IMG/VR virus record: IMGVR_UViG_3300023180_000272
Span: 1 to 30,280 of that record
DNA from: a virus
Strand: one strand, 5' to 3'
DNA: 30,280 bases
Part shown: piece by piece, positions 23,017 through 29,911 of the stretch
Position numbering within the stretch: the stretch's first letter is position 1
Layout: every line of letters begins with the position of its first letter
Notes under the pieces: generated by a model
Databases searched by the model: none
Seen by the model: only the letters and a program-made list of their open reading frames with translations
What the model was told of the DNA's origin: nothing
Made by a program: the position numbers and the translations under genes

Positions 23017-23478
23017 CTAAAATGGAACTCTTAATTTTAGCATATGGCCGCTATTTCCTGGGGTATATTCATACGATAGTCGTTTTTCCCCAAGCCCGTT
23101 CCCCATGCCATTAAGCGCCGCTCCGATTGAATCTATATTACCCCAATCGTAAACGGATTTTTCCCTTACCCCATAGTCCCGAACAGCCTGATCCGGGGCC
23201 GTTACTTTGGCCCTACCTATATTACCGGCAATGCTTAAGTCTAAAGAATTTAGATTAAGCGGGTTCTCAGGAAGGGGGAGTGTTGTAGCAGCCTGGCCAC
23301 CAAATTGTACGACATCATTCTTCCAGCCGTTATTCGAATTTGAGGATATGCCGCCTCCGCCCTGTAGTTGAGTCCTTCGCGCCTGGAGCAGAATATTTTC
23401 CAATACTCGGCCAAGAACAGAATCGCTATCGCTCCAATCTTTGCGGCCTCCGCGTAACTCATCCGAAAGTCTACCCAT
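23017..23478 (-). CDS. Hypothetical head-region protein
   Basis: 153 residues; ATG 23478 starts at the base after the large-terminase stop (TAAATG arrangement). N-terminal helix (DSDSVLGRVLENILLQARR), then a Gly/Asn/Ser-rich linker (GGGGISSNSNNG) and a beta-rich C-terminal half that includes SLDLSIAGNIGRAKV and LSYEYTPGNSGHMLKLRVPF. The final hydrophobic Phe resembles C-termini that dock in structural assemblies. No family recognised. It lies between terminase and portal. Confidence 0.6.
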   Translation of the reverse strand: MGRLSDELRGGRKDWSDSDSVLGRVLENILLQARRTQLQGGGGISSNSNNGWKNDVVQFGGQAATTLPLPENPLNLNSLDLSIAGNIGRAKVTAPDQAVRDYGVREKSVYDWGNIDSIGAALNGMGNGLGEKRLSYEYTPGNSGHMLKLRVPF

Positions 23479-24732
23479 TTAAGCCATCCAACCGCCCTCA
23501 GCGGGCATATCTATATGAACCTCGGCCTGTTTAGACCGGTTAATTTGTGGAAATAATTCAGTAAAACCCCATACTAATGCGTCAACACGGTCAGGCGAAC
23601 CTTCACCTTCAAACCCCGCTGCCGTCATTTGACACATCTGATCTTCTAACTTAGAAAACGTCCCTATATGGCTTATCCGGCCAAGCGCATACAAAGCACT
23701 AATCGGTTCCGCTCTAACGTGCTTGCCGCGAGTTGCGCGAACCTCGATTATCGGTAAGCCGGGCCGGACACTCTCTAACGTATGCCTAACCATATCACCG
23801 CCCTGGTTGACCTCAATCACAACGGCGTCAGCTTCTAAGCGGTCATACAAAGCAACAGCCCTGTCAGCCCATTGCCTCGGGGAACCCTTCATTGATACAT
23901 CATCAACGACATAGCCCCGATTATCGGCACCAAGCGCACAAGCTATAATACCGTGCTCATCTGAGTTTTCTTCGCTCGATACGGCGGGATCAACAGAGAC
24001 AACGATCCTCTCTAGTTCAGGTGCTTCTTTTCTACGTAGGTCGTTGATCGTCTGTCGATCCCAAATCGCGCCCACAGCCATCGGCTCATATTCACCAAGC
24101 CAAACATGGGCATATCTATCAGGATTGTGCTGCTTATCGTGTAATCGCTCCGCCTCTAATTCAGCGGGGAACCTTAAATTCTGGTCGTAGTTTATTTTCC
24201 GTATGATTGCATCTTCAGGCGGACTTTCACCCCTAAAGAACTTATCAACTGAATCGCTGGCTAACCTCGGATTCCATGAGAACCATAGTTCCGAACCCGG
24301 TGCGCGAATAGTAGGCCGCAGCATCTCTAAGGAACGAGAGGAAAGCGTCTGACCTTCCTCAACCCAGGCAATATTAAACCCCTCAAGTGACTTGATTGAC
24401 TCAGCAGTATGGTCCTGCATACCCTGAAAGATGATAACGCCATTCCCAGGCGTTACGATCCTGTCAGCCTGAACATCAAAGAAATTAGAGAACCCTAACT
24501 GCGCTATCTTGTCCTCTAAGAGCCGCTTGGCCGATTCCTTTAGGCTCTTTTGAACCTCGCGAATACAGACAGCACGAAAGCCAGTGTTTAACTTAGCGTT
24601 GGCCGCCATTGCCTCAGCGAAGAAATGTGACTTGCCCGAACCACGCCCGCCATAGAGCGCCTTATATCGTGATGGTTTAAGTAGATCGTTAAAAACGGGG
24701 CTTGCCGCCCCTATTCTTGCGACGTTCCCCAT
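23479..24732 (-). CDS. terL: Terminase large subunit
   Basis: 417 residues, ATG 24732 overlapping the small-subunit gene by 22 bases. ATPase motor: Walker A GGRGSGKS (28-35), Walker B with catalytic acid IAWVEEG (121-127), and the coupling motif near SWNP (about 152-155). Nuclease (RNase H fold): VVSVDPAVS with Asp248, AVVIEVNQGG with Glu307, and PDRVDALVWG with Asp384. This is a PBSX-type (Terminase_3) large subunit, shorter than P22 gp2 (499). It packages DNA into the portal; the nuclease makes the cut. Confidence 0.92.
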   Translation of the reverse strand: MGNVARIGAASPVFNDLLKPSRYKALYGGRGSGKSHFFAEAMAANAKLNTGFRAVCIREVQKSLKESAKRLLEDKIAQLGFSNFFDVQADRIVTPGNGVIIFQGMQDHTAESIKSLEGFNIAWVEEGQTLSSRSLEMLRPTIRAPGSELWFSWNPRLASDSVDKFFRGESPPEDAIIRKINYDQNLRFPAELEAERLHDKQHNPDRYAHVWLGEYEPMAVGAIWDRQTINDLRRKEAPELERIVVSVDPAVSSEENSDEHGIIACALGADNRGYVVDDVSMKGSPRQWADRAVALYDRLEADAVVIEVNQGGDMVRHTLESVRPGLPIIEVRATRGKHVRAEPISALYALGRISHIGTFSKLEDQMCQMTAAGFEGEGSPDRVDALVWGFTELFPQINRSKQAEVHIDMPAEGGWMA

Positions 24733-25061
24733 AAAATAATTGGGCCGCCGTTTTCTCCAACCAATTCCCTTCGGTCAACCTCTTTCCAACCCATTTGAGT
24801 CTTGGCCCAAAAGATAGCTGCCGTAGTGTCACCGTTTATAGCCTTATTGAATAACGTGCCGCCAATCTTTGCGTTAGCCTTAATCTTAGCCGTATCTAAT
24901 TCCTTACGGAAATGCTTGCGAAGCGTCTTATCGTCAATACCGTCACGGACAACCTTGCAAACAGATTCCTGGGGGATACCCACCGCCGTCATCTGCTCGA
25001 CCAACTTACGCTCTTCCTCAGTTGGCTTAAATGAGGGCTTTGTTACCATTTTAGGCGGCAT
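24711..25061 (-). CDS. terS: Terminase small subunit-like DNA-binding protein
   Basis: 116 residues from ATG 25061, overlapping the methyltransferase stop; ATG 25049 is an alternative. It opens with a helical DNA-binding region (EERKLVEQMTAVGIPQESVC, about 16-35), then a second helix (DDKTLRKHFRKELDTAKIKA) typical of small-terminase helix-turn-helix, and IGGTLFNKAINGDTTAAIFW, a recurrent small-subunit motif. The C-terminus (GPIILWGTSQE) may contact the large subunit. It recognises the packaging site and stimulates the large subunit. Coupled to terL. Confidence 0.75.
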   Translation of the reverse strand: MPPKMVTKPSFKPTEEERKLVEQMTAVGIPQESVCKVVRDGIDDKTLRKHFRKELDTAKIKANAKIGGTLFNKAINGDTTAAIFWAKTQMGWKEVDRRELVGENGGPIILWGTSQE

Positions 25062-26310
25062 CTGCTTTTATAGTGGGGAATTTCTCTCCACTACCCTCTA
25101 AAACAGCCTGTTCACCAGTAAAATCCTGCCAGCGTTTAATAATTACATCGCAATAGGGCGGATGTAACTCTAATCCGTGGCAACTTCGCCCGGTCATTTC
25201 CGCGGCAATAATGGTCGTTCCTGATCCCAAAAACGGATCATAAACCGCTTGGCCGGGGCTCGAATTATTCTCAATGGGGCGCCTCATGCACTCGACGGGC
25301 TTCTGGGTGCTGTGGCCAGTCTCTGATTTCATGGGCTTGTCGATGTCCCAGACCGTTGTTTGCTTGCGCCCCCCGCAGTAATGGCCTTTTTTGTTCTTTC
25401 TTACGGCATACCAGCAGGGCTCATGCTTCGGGTGATAATCCCCGCGGCCTATAACTATATTACTCTTCACCCAAATGATCTGCGCCCGGATATTAAGACC
25501 GCAAGAAATCAGGCCATCAGCAACAATATTTGCCATATTTCCAGCATGCCACACGTAAGCCACGTCACCAGGGAATAGCGCCCAAGCATCTCGCCAGTCT
25601 GACTTATTATCATTCTGCACCACGCCTACGGCGCGTGCGCCGTTGGGCTTGCCATTGGCCCTATCCATTCGATTCCGCCAATCCGCATCATACTCAACCC
25701 CATATGGCGGGTCTGTAACCATTAAATGAGGCTCTACGCCGCCTAAACAAGCCGACACAGCGCCTTCGTCGGTAGAATCCCCGCAAACCAGCCTATGCTT
25801 ACCCAATAGCCACACATCGCCCAATTTTGTTACCGGGTCTTCGGGCGTTTCAGGCACTTCATCAGGATCGGTTAAACCATCATTCTTATCAAGCAAGCCC
25901 GCGATTTCACTCTCGCCAAAGCCTATCAGGCTTAAGTCAAAGTCCATCTCAGCTAAAGCGCCTAATTCAAGGCTTAGTAACTCAGTATCCCATCCCGCAT
26001 TCTCAGCTAGTTTATTATCCGCGAGGATATAAGCCTTTCTCTGCGCTTCCGATAAATAGGCCAACTCAATGCAGGGAACATTGGTTAGCCCAAGCTGCCT
26101 TGCAGCAAGGATTCGACCATGGCCAGCAACCACTCCGCCATCCCCGTCAATAAGGACCGGATTCGTCCAGCCAAATTCCTTAATGCTTGCGGCTATTTGC
26201 GCCACTTGTTCGTCTGTATGGGTCCGGGCATTGTTTACATATGGGACAAGGCTGTTAATCTCTCTATTCTCAATGTTTAGACCGGATATAGGTGGGCGAC
26301 CAGCTGGCAT
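25051..26310 (-). CDS. ParB-like/DNA methyltransferase fusion (beta class)
   Basis: 419 residues from ATG 26310, with GGAGGA just upstream; an earlier ATG at 26325 is less likely. Residues about 13-105 are a ParB/Srx-like domain (NARTHTDEQVAQIAASIKEF, VVAGHGRILAARQLG, KAYILADNKLAE). Residues about 165-410 are an amino-methyltransferase with motif IV DPPY (200-203) first and motif I DPFLGSGTT (358-366) last, the beta order of N6-adenine or N4-cytosine enzymes, and TQKPVE (about 335-340). It likely methylates phage DNA, protecting it from restriction or marking packaging or replication state. It is the first gene after the leftward promoter-terminator module and ahead of the terminase genes. 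Confidence 0.88.
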   Translation of the reverse strand: MPAGRPPISGLNIENREINSLVPYVNNARTHTDEQVAQIAASIKEFGWTNPVLIDGDGGVVAGHGRILAARQLGLTNVPCIELAYLSEAQRKAYILADNKLAENAGWDTELLSLELGALAEMDFDLSLIGFGESEIAGLLDKNDGLTDPDEVPETPEDPVTKLGDVWLLGKHRLVCGDSTDEGAVSACLGGVEPHLMVTDPPYGVEYDADWRNRMDRANGKPNGARAVGVVQNDNKSDWRDAWALFPGDVAYVWHAGNMANIVADGLISCGLNIRAQIIWVKSNIVIGRGDYHPKHEPCWYAVRKNKKGHYCGGRKQTTVWDIDKPMKSETGHSTQKPVECMRRPIENNSSPGQAVYDPFLGSGTTIIAAEMTGRSCHGLELHPPYCDVIIKRWQDFTGEQAVLEGSGEKFPTIKADAA

Positions 26311-26348
26311 AAATCCTCCGTGCATTCCTGAATGGCGATGCGGGTAAT

Positions 26349-26379
26349 AAAAAACGCCTCGCGGATTCCTCCGGGGCGC
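26349..26379 (-). terminator. Intrinsic terminator immediately after late promoter
   Basis: Leftward RNA begins a hairpin at 26378: outer CGCC with GGCG (26358-26355), inner CGGA with UCCG around a GGAA (GNRA) loop, with a 1/3-base bulge between, then six U (26354-26349). The predicted start of the promoter just upstream (near 26391) would give a transcript of about 42 bases ending here. It lies about 40 bases before the methyltransferase ATG, so late genes need read-through or another promoter. Confidence 0.7.
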
Positions 26380-26388
26380 AAATAATAG

Positions 26389-26427
26389 ATTATAGCGATT
26401 ATACTCTAACTATTTCGCGTCTGTCAA
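26389..26427 (-). promoter_or_regulatory. Consensus sigma70 promoter with second -10-like element
   Basis: TTGACA (26427-26422), 18-base spacer, TATAAT (26403-26398), both hexamers perfect. A second TATAAT (26394-26389) falls across the expected start near 26391. It is the position where lambdoid P_R' has a -10-like sigma70 pause element used by the Q antiterminator. It lies in the gap behind the DUF6456-like gene (stop 26435) and points into the terminator at 26379-26349 and the late genes. Confidence 0.75.
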
Positions 26428-26434
26428 CCCCTTA

Positions 26435-26941
26435 TTATTTATATCCATAAGACGCAGCTAAAAGAGGTAATGCCTTCAAAAGAACCCTTTTCGCGCGGTC
26501 CTTGGGAACCCTGCATTGATACAGCGGTTTATCTTCACCAATAACCTCGATGATAACAGGCGTAGCTATCTGCCCAACAGCGGCATAAGCAGCATTTAGA
26601 CGCTTTCTAGCCCGTTCTTTCAGGTGTCCCAATGATTCCACATCCGCCGACCCCCTGCCGCCATCAACGTAAACCATTGAACTAGATGAATATTTTGGCT
26701 GTCTATTGTATGTGATAAAATCAGAATGAAAGTTTCTCGCGGCGTTTACGTCTTTTTTCCCTATTGTCCCGGCTAAGAACCATTTTTCCAGCAAACCAAG
26801 GATACGCGCTCGGTGAATACCGGCCCTCATCGTTTCCTCGATCATCACTAAGGAGCCATCTGACCGCCGCGCCAGTGTTCCTTTACCTACGGCCATAATG
26901 GCCTTTATGTCTAACGCGCCAAAATCAGAGTGTTCACTCAC
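26435..26941 (-). CDS. DUF6456-like protein, candidate late antiterminator
   Basis: 168 residues from GTG 26941. GGAGG lies six bases upstream and the GTG overlaps the previous TGA (GTGAGTGA); an ATG 33 bases further upstream lacks a site. The C-terminal 120 residues resemble DUF6456 of alphaproteobacteria: AARNFHSDFITYNRQPKYSS (given in part), SLGHLKERARKRLNAAYAAVG, TPVIIEVIGEDKPL, then RVPKDRAKRVLLKALPLLAASYG. The N-terminal part (ALDIKAIMAVGKGTLARRSD) is unassigned. The gene ends eight bases before the -35 box of the promoter, the place of Q in lambdoid phages. Family call moderate; antiterminator role is inference from position. Confidence 0.65.
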   Translation of the reverse strand: MSEHSDFGALDIKAIMAVGKGTLARRSDGSLVMIEETMRAGIHRARILGLLEKWFLAGTIGKKDVNAARNFHSDFITYNRQPKYSSSSMVYVDGGRGSADVESLGHLKERARKRLNAAYAAVGQIATPVIIEVIGEDKPLYQCRVPKDRAKRVLLKALPLLAASYGYK

Positions 26942-27113
26942 TAAGCGCCTCCAGTATCTTACGGGCTGTTTCAATATCTGAATCGAATATATATTGATCC
27001 TTAAATTGTATAGGCTTCATACCAACCTTGCCGCGTGTTGCGTTTATCTGCTCGGCGCGGTTGTTAGCAATGATCTGCGCTACCAATTGGGTTTGCTCTA
27101 TCATTTTAGACAT
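26934..27113 (-). CDS. Small hypothetical protein (59 aa)
   Basis: ATG 27113 to TGA 26936-26934, 59 residues beginning MSKMIEQTQLVAQIIANNRA and ending EALSE, with a middle stretch (KVGMKPIQFKDQYIFDSDIE). It is supported by tight overlaps with neighbours at both ends and by the ribosome site GGAGG for the next gene being placed in its end. Predicted helical; no family recognised. Overlaps the small membrane gene's stop by 13 bases. Confidence 0.55.
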   Translation of the reverse strand: MSKMIEQTQLVAQIIANNRAEQINATRGKVGMKPIQFKDQYIFDSDIETARKILEALSE

Positions 27114-27253
27114 TCTTCACCCTGTTCATCAATGAATTGACAGTGAAGCGCGTTTCTTTCTCTCTCATACGCCTTTCTAACCTTAATTTCACGGTCAAGC
27201 ATGGAATACAAGAACACGCAAAAAACGGTTACAATGAAAGCGTATATTTTCAA
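27101..27253 (-). CDS. Small membrane protein (50 aa)
   Basis: TTG 27253 overlaps the DnaA-like gene stop (TTGA), with GGGCGGG upstream. The 50-residue product has one N-terminal hydrophobic segment (KIYAFIVTVFCVFLYSML) followed by a charged tail (DREIKVRKAYERERNALHCQ) and ends in GEECLK. Its place inside an otherwise gapless operon supports it as a gene. Unknown function. Confidence 0.5.
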   Translation of the reverse strand: MKIYAFIVTVFCVFLYSMLDREIKVRKAYERERNALHCQFIDEQGEECLK

Positions 27254-27627
27254 TACACCCGCCCGTCATACATCTCATCAAGTTTCTTAATCGCGCCGGG
27301 AATATAGCCATAATCAACGGGACGCACTTGTTTATCGGCCTTAACTGCGGTATAAAATCGGGCAGTATAAAGCGGCGGCAATCCGCGCCTTTTCCTGTTG
27401 TAATTATCAGCTTTTTCGTATTGCCGGTGCGAATGTGTTATAGCGGATTCCCCTCGATTAAAAATCTCAGCTAAACTTTTAATGGAAACTTTGGTATCCT
27501 TAACACAAAGCCATATAGCATATTGACGGGGTTTAATAAACCTCTGACTTCGGCTTGAAACCAAATCATCCATCGAAATATTAAATTCTTCACAAACCCT
27601 TTTAAGTATCTCAAAAACTTCTTTCAT
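27250..27627 (-). CDS. Orphan DnaA domain IV-like DNA-binding protein
   Basis: 125 residues from ATG 27627 with GAGGA six bases upstream, two bases after the helicase stop. Residues about 2-75 resemble the C-terminal DNA-binding domain of DnaA: an N-terminal helix pair (VFEILKRVCEEFNISMDDLV), SSRSQRFIKPRQYAIWLC, and the helix-turn-helix SIKSLAEIFNRGESAITHSH followed by RQYEKAD, matching the DnaA signature region only loosely. The AAA+ and DnaB-loading domains are absent. The C-terminal 45 residues are unassigned. It may bind DnaA boxes to regulate host or phage replication, or load the nearby helicase. The domain call is moderate. Confidence 0.68.
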   Translation of the reverse strand: MKEVFEILKRVCEEFNISMDDLVSSRSQRFIKPRQYAIWLCVKDTKVSIKSLAEIFNRGESAITHSHRQYEKADNYNRKRRGLPPLYTARFYTAVKADKQVRPVDYGYIPGAIKKLDEMYDGRVY

Positions 27628-27628
27628 A

Positions 27629-29134
27629 TTATTCCTCATAATCCTGTTTAAAATCAACTGACCGATAACGCCCTGTTTTTAATTCAAAATCCATATTTAA
27701 CATACAGGGATAACCAAGTTCTTCAAACCGCGCTTTCCTGTGGTAAAATTCCGCCTCTGTTTGCCGTTCCCCATCCTTAAAAACACTTGGCCGGTGAACC
27801 GCAAAGCCTTGATCTGGTCTATTCTCCCAATGCTGTGAGCCATGAATATCGGACAAAGCGGGCGCATCCTTGCGAAATTGCTTTTCACCCTTCGACGGAT
27901 GAGCGATAACCTGAATATGCATATTTAACCCTCTGGCGGCGTCCATAAGGTCATCAATACATTCACCAATCCAATCTGTTTCTGTTTTATCCCTTGGCTT
28001 CTGAGTGTCTAATTTGTTCCAAGGGTCAATAACAACCGCCCGGCAATTAAACCTAGCGTGAGCCGCTTCAATCATATCCAGGAGCCAACCAAATGTCGGC
28101 CTAGCGTTTGGATGTGAAATAAACTTAACGTTTTCCTCTGTCCAATCGTCGGCGGTTTTGATCTGCTGCTCCGTTAGTTCATCCTCATACTTACCAAACA
28201 TCCAGCGCCGAAAATTACGCCGATGATGAGGCTTAACCCTTGTTTCCGCCGAAAATACAGCAAAGCTAAAATCATAAGATTTTGCCATTTGATACCATAA
28301 CTGCATCATTAACATAGTTTTACCGTGACCCGGCCAGCCAGTAGCGACGGAAAACATTTTAGGTGAAAATTTAACCTTGTTTTCCCATTCATAAAAACCC
28401 GGATTCCACAACTCCATTGGTTCCGGTTCGGGGATTTCGGATAAGGAATACAAACCAATGACCGGGCAAGGTATTGATTTATTTAAAACAAAATCTAGTA
28501 AGCGTTCCGGCCCGTACTGCATTAAATGTTCATTCGCGTCCTTGTCGGGCCAATTTATATACGAACATTTAACAGTTCCAAGGATTTCTGCTAAATCTTC
28601 CCTTAAATTATCGCCCTTTTCATCAGAATCGACGGCTAAAATGAATTTCTTAACATCGTTCAACCCTTCATCTAAGGCAGAATATACATACTGATACTTG
28701 GCTGAATTTTCCTTATCGGCTACTCGCTCAGGAGGCGCACCATTAGGAACGCTCAGTACTTGGTTTTTAGGCACCCCACACTCAATTAAGCTTAAAGCGT
28801 CCATCTCCCCCTCAGTAATATACACAACGTCCCTAGACCCCCTTAAAACGGCTTCTAGGCCATAAAAACACTGCTCCCCGCCTTTTTTCTGTTTATATAG
28901 CTTTTCATCAAAAGCCCTAGCCTTGTAATTAACAACCAGACCATCACGGTAATAATTAAAAATCGCCGCTTCGGTCTTAATGTCACCAAATACCGCCATA
29001 CCGCTGCCGACGCCCATTTCCTTGAGTGTTTTCTCGCCGATTCCCCTGTCTTTGAACCATTCCAGGGCTTTCGCTGTAAGTTTTAAACCCGAATTTCCAT
29101 TCGCAGTGGAAGCATTTTCCAACGGCTCCGTCAT
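27629..29134 (-). CDS. Toprim-DnaB-like primase/helicase (helicase part)
   Basis: 501 residues if started at ATG 29134, which has no ribosome site. True homology to primase-helicases begins at LKLTAKALEWFKDRGIGEKT, about 18 residues in. A Toprim domain follows (VYITEGEMDALSL about 105-117, FILAVDSDEKGD about 164-175) and a RecA-fold hexameric helicase with Walker A GWPGHGKT (about 266-273), Walker B AVVIDPWNKLD (about 367-377) and IQVIAHPSKGEK (about 407-418). This is T7 gp4/Twinkle architecture minus the zinc domain. The zinc ribbon is encoded just upstream in another frame, so the two may be one protein joined by a +1 shift. It unwinds the fork and may prime. Confidence 0.88.
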   Translation of the reverse strand: MTEPLENASTANGNSGLKLTAKALEWFKDRGIGEKTLKEMGVGSGMAVFGDIKTEAAIFNYYRDGLVVNYKARAFDEKLYKQKKGGEQCFYGLEAVLRGSRDVVYITEGEMDALSLIECGVPKNQVLSVPNGAPPERVADKENSAKYQYVYSALDEGLNDVKKFILAVDSDEKGDNLREDLAEILGTVKCSYINWPDKDANEHLMQYGPERLLDFVLNKSIPCPVIGLYSLSEIPEPEPMELWNPGFYEWENKVKFSPKMFSVATGWPGHGKTMLMMQLWYQMAKSYDFSFAVFSAETRVKPHHRRNFRRWMFGKYEDELTEQQIKTADDWTEENVKFISHPNARPTFGWLLDMIEAAHARFNCRAVVIDPWNKLDTQKPRDKTETDWIGECIDDLMDAARGLNMHIQVIAHPSKGEKQFRKDAPALSDIHGSQHWENRPDQGFAVHRPSVFKDGERQTEAEFYHRKARFEELGYPCMLNMDFELKTGRYRSVDFKQDYEE

Positions 29135-29276
29135 GTTCAATCGTTACCCACAAAGGCTTATCGTGCTTGTTTTTCCGCCGTGTACTCTGGCACTTTGGAC
29201 ACTTCGCCTTATGGTCTCCCTTTTCATGGTTGTTTAAATAAACGCCTAACTTTTCAAGTTCCGATACTAATTCCAT
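28983..29276 (-). CDS. Primase zinc-ribbon domain, alternate frame
   Basis: 97 residues, ATG 29276 overlapping the initiator stop by 10 bases. Residues 1-65 contain a zinc ribbon: HKAKCPKCQST (CxxC, about 22-32) and GKCFHCEWKFGF (CxxC, about 53-64), as in T7 gp4 and DnaG, which recognise the priming site. The remaining 32 residues (TYSESPGMVQRQGNRRENTQ, given in part) look non-conserved and are the out-of-frame reading of the helicase gene. The domain normally continues straight into the Toprim region; here that continuation lies in the +1 frame from GGGTTTAAAAC (29090-29080). Either a separate small protein, a frameshift product, or a broken gene. Confidence 0.78.
   Translation of the reverse strand: MELVSELEKLGVYLNNHEKGDHKAKCPKCQSTRRKNKHDKPLWVTIEHDGAVGKCFHCEWKFGFKTYSESPGMVQRQGNRRENTQGNGRRQRYGGIW
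29080..29090 (-). other. Putative +1 frameshift site in primase-helicase
   Basis: Leftward RNA GGG UUU AAA ACU in the zinc-ribbon frame becomes GGU UUA AAA CUU in the helicase frame. Skipping one A at AAAA would join CEWKFGFK to LTAKALEW, which restores the usual zinc-to-Toprim linker. The run is short and the event is not proven; a one-base sequence error would look the same. Confidence 0.4.
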
Positions 29277-29911
29277 GATGCCCGATCCGGTTGCTGCGCC
29301 ACCTCCTTGGCCTGCCTATTCCTTAAAGCTGCCGCCGCCCTCATAAACCACCCTTTAGATTCATTCGGCGGTAATGACGCATAGTACGAATCAAGCGATT
29401 CCAATTCAGCGTCAAGGTTCAAACTTGGAAATGATTTTTGCCACCGTTGATAATCGGTTTTTTCAAGCTTAATCACCTTCCCTATATATAAATATTCTTT
29501 CTTCTTTCTTTCATCCTTCTTGTTCTGTGGCTTCGGGGTGGCTTCACCCTGGCTTCGGAGGTGGCTTCCATCCTGGCTTCGCTCATCATTTTCATACTGA
29601 TAACTGTCGTAATTACAGATACTTATGATGTTAACACCTGGCTTCGAGGTGGCTTCAATCATGGCTTCATTTTTGAGCCTTTTTAGAAGCTTTTCTACCT
29701 TTCCGCGTGAAAACCCCGTCTTAATTGCGAGGTCCCTTTGCGAAATAGCTAACTGGCCGCGCTTTAGATTTAAGATTAAATCTTTATAGCGAACCGTTCT
29801 AGGCTTCCATGAAGCTTGAGAAATCATGTACGCAAAAACTCCAGCTTCCAATATATTCGAAAATACTGGATGGGTCCATAATTTCCGGTGAATTTTAACG
29901 TAACCATTCAT
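29267..29911 (-). CDS. Winged-helix replication initiator with internal iterons
   Basis: 214 residues from ATG 29911, overlapping the previous stop (ATGA). N-terminal GYVKIHRKLWTHPVFSN and VRYKDLILNLKRGQLAISQR are the typical opening of phage replication-initiation proteins. The winged helix follows (SQRDLAIKTGFSRGKVEKLL and KRLKNEAMIEATSKPGVNII, about 61-100, given in part). A Gln/Lys-rich linker (about 113-140) coincides with the iteron cluster, and the C-terminal region has DYQRWQKSFPSLNL and GWFMRAAAALRNRQAK. By position and fold it is comparable to lambda O: bind origin iterons and recruit the helicase encoded just downstream. Confidence 0.75.
   Translation of the reverse strand: MNGYVKIHRKLWTHPVFSNILEAGVFAYMISQASWKPRTVRYKDLILNLKRGQLAISQRDLAIKTGFSRGKVEKLLKRLKNEAMIEATSKPGVNIISICNYDSYQYENDERSQDGSHLRSQGEATPKPQNKKDERKKKEYLYIGKVIKLEKTDYQRWQKSFPSLNLDAELESLDSYYASLPPNESKGWFMRAAAALRNRQAKEVAQQPDRASWN
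29480..29527. other. AT-rich stretch beside iterons (possible unwinding element)
   Basis: A run rich in A/T, with a TATATATAAATATT-like section and a pyrimidine-rich tract (CTTTCTTCTTTCTTTC on the plus strand), lies directly beside the iteron cluster inside the initiator gene. In lambda ori an A+T-rich unwinding region likewise adjoins the O-binding iterons. Role inferred from this arrangement. Confidence 0.45.
29528..29668. repeat. Eight GAAGCCA iterons in two clusters, putative origin
   Basis: On the plus strand TGGCTTC starts at 29528, 29539, 29550, 29562, 29574 (steps 11, 11, 12, 12) and at 29639, 29650, 29662 (steps 11, 12), about one helical turn apart. A further copy lies at the gene start (29911). 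Within the initiator the copies are translated in different frames (RSQ, GSH, RSQ, EAT, KPQ, and EAM, EAT, SKP), so the DNA repeat, not a protein motif, is conserved. This is the arrangement of lambda ori within O. Confidence 0.75.

Noticed and set aside
23720-23914. Short rightward frames inside the terminase gene
   Set aside because: No ribosome site or family features; the terminase frame is certain.
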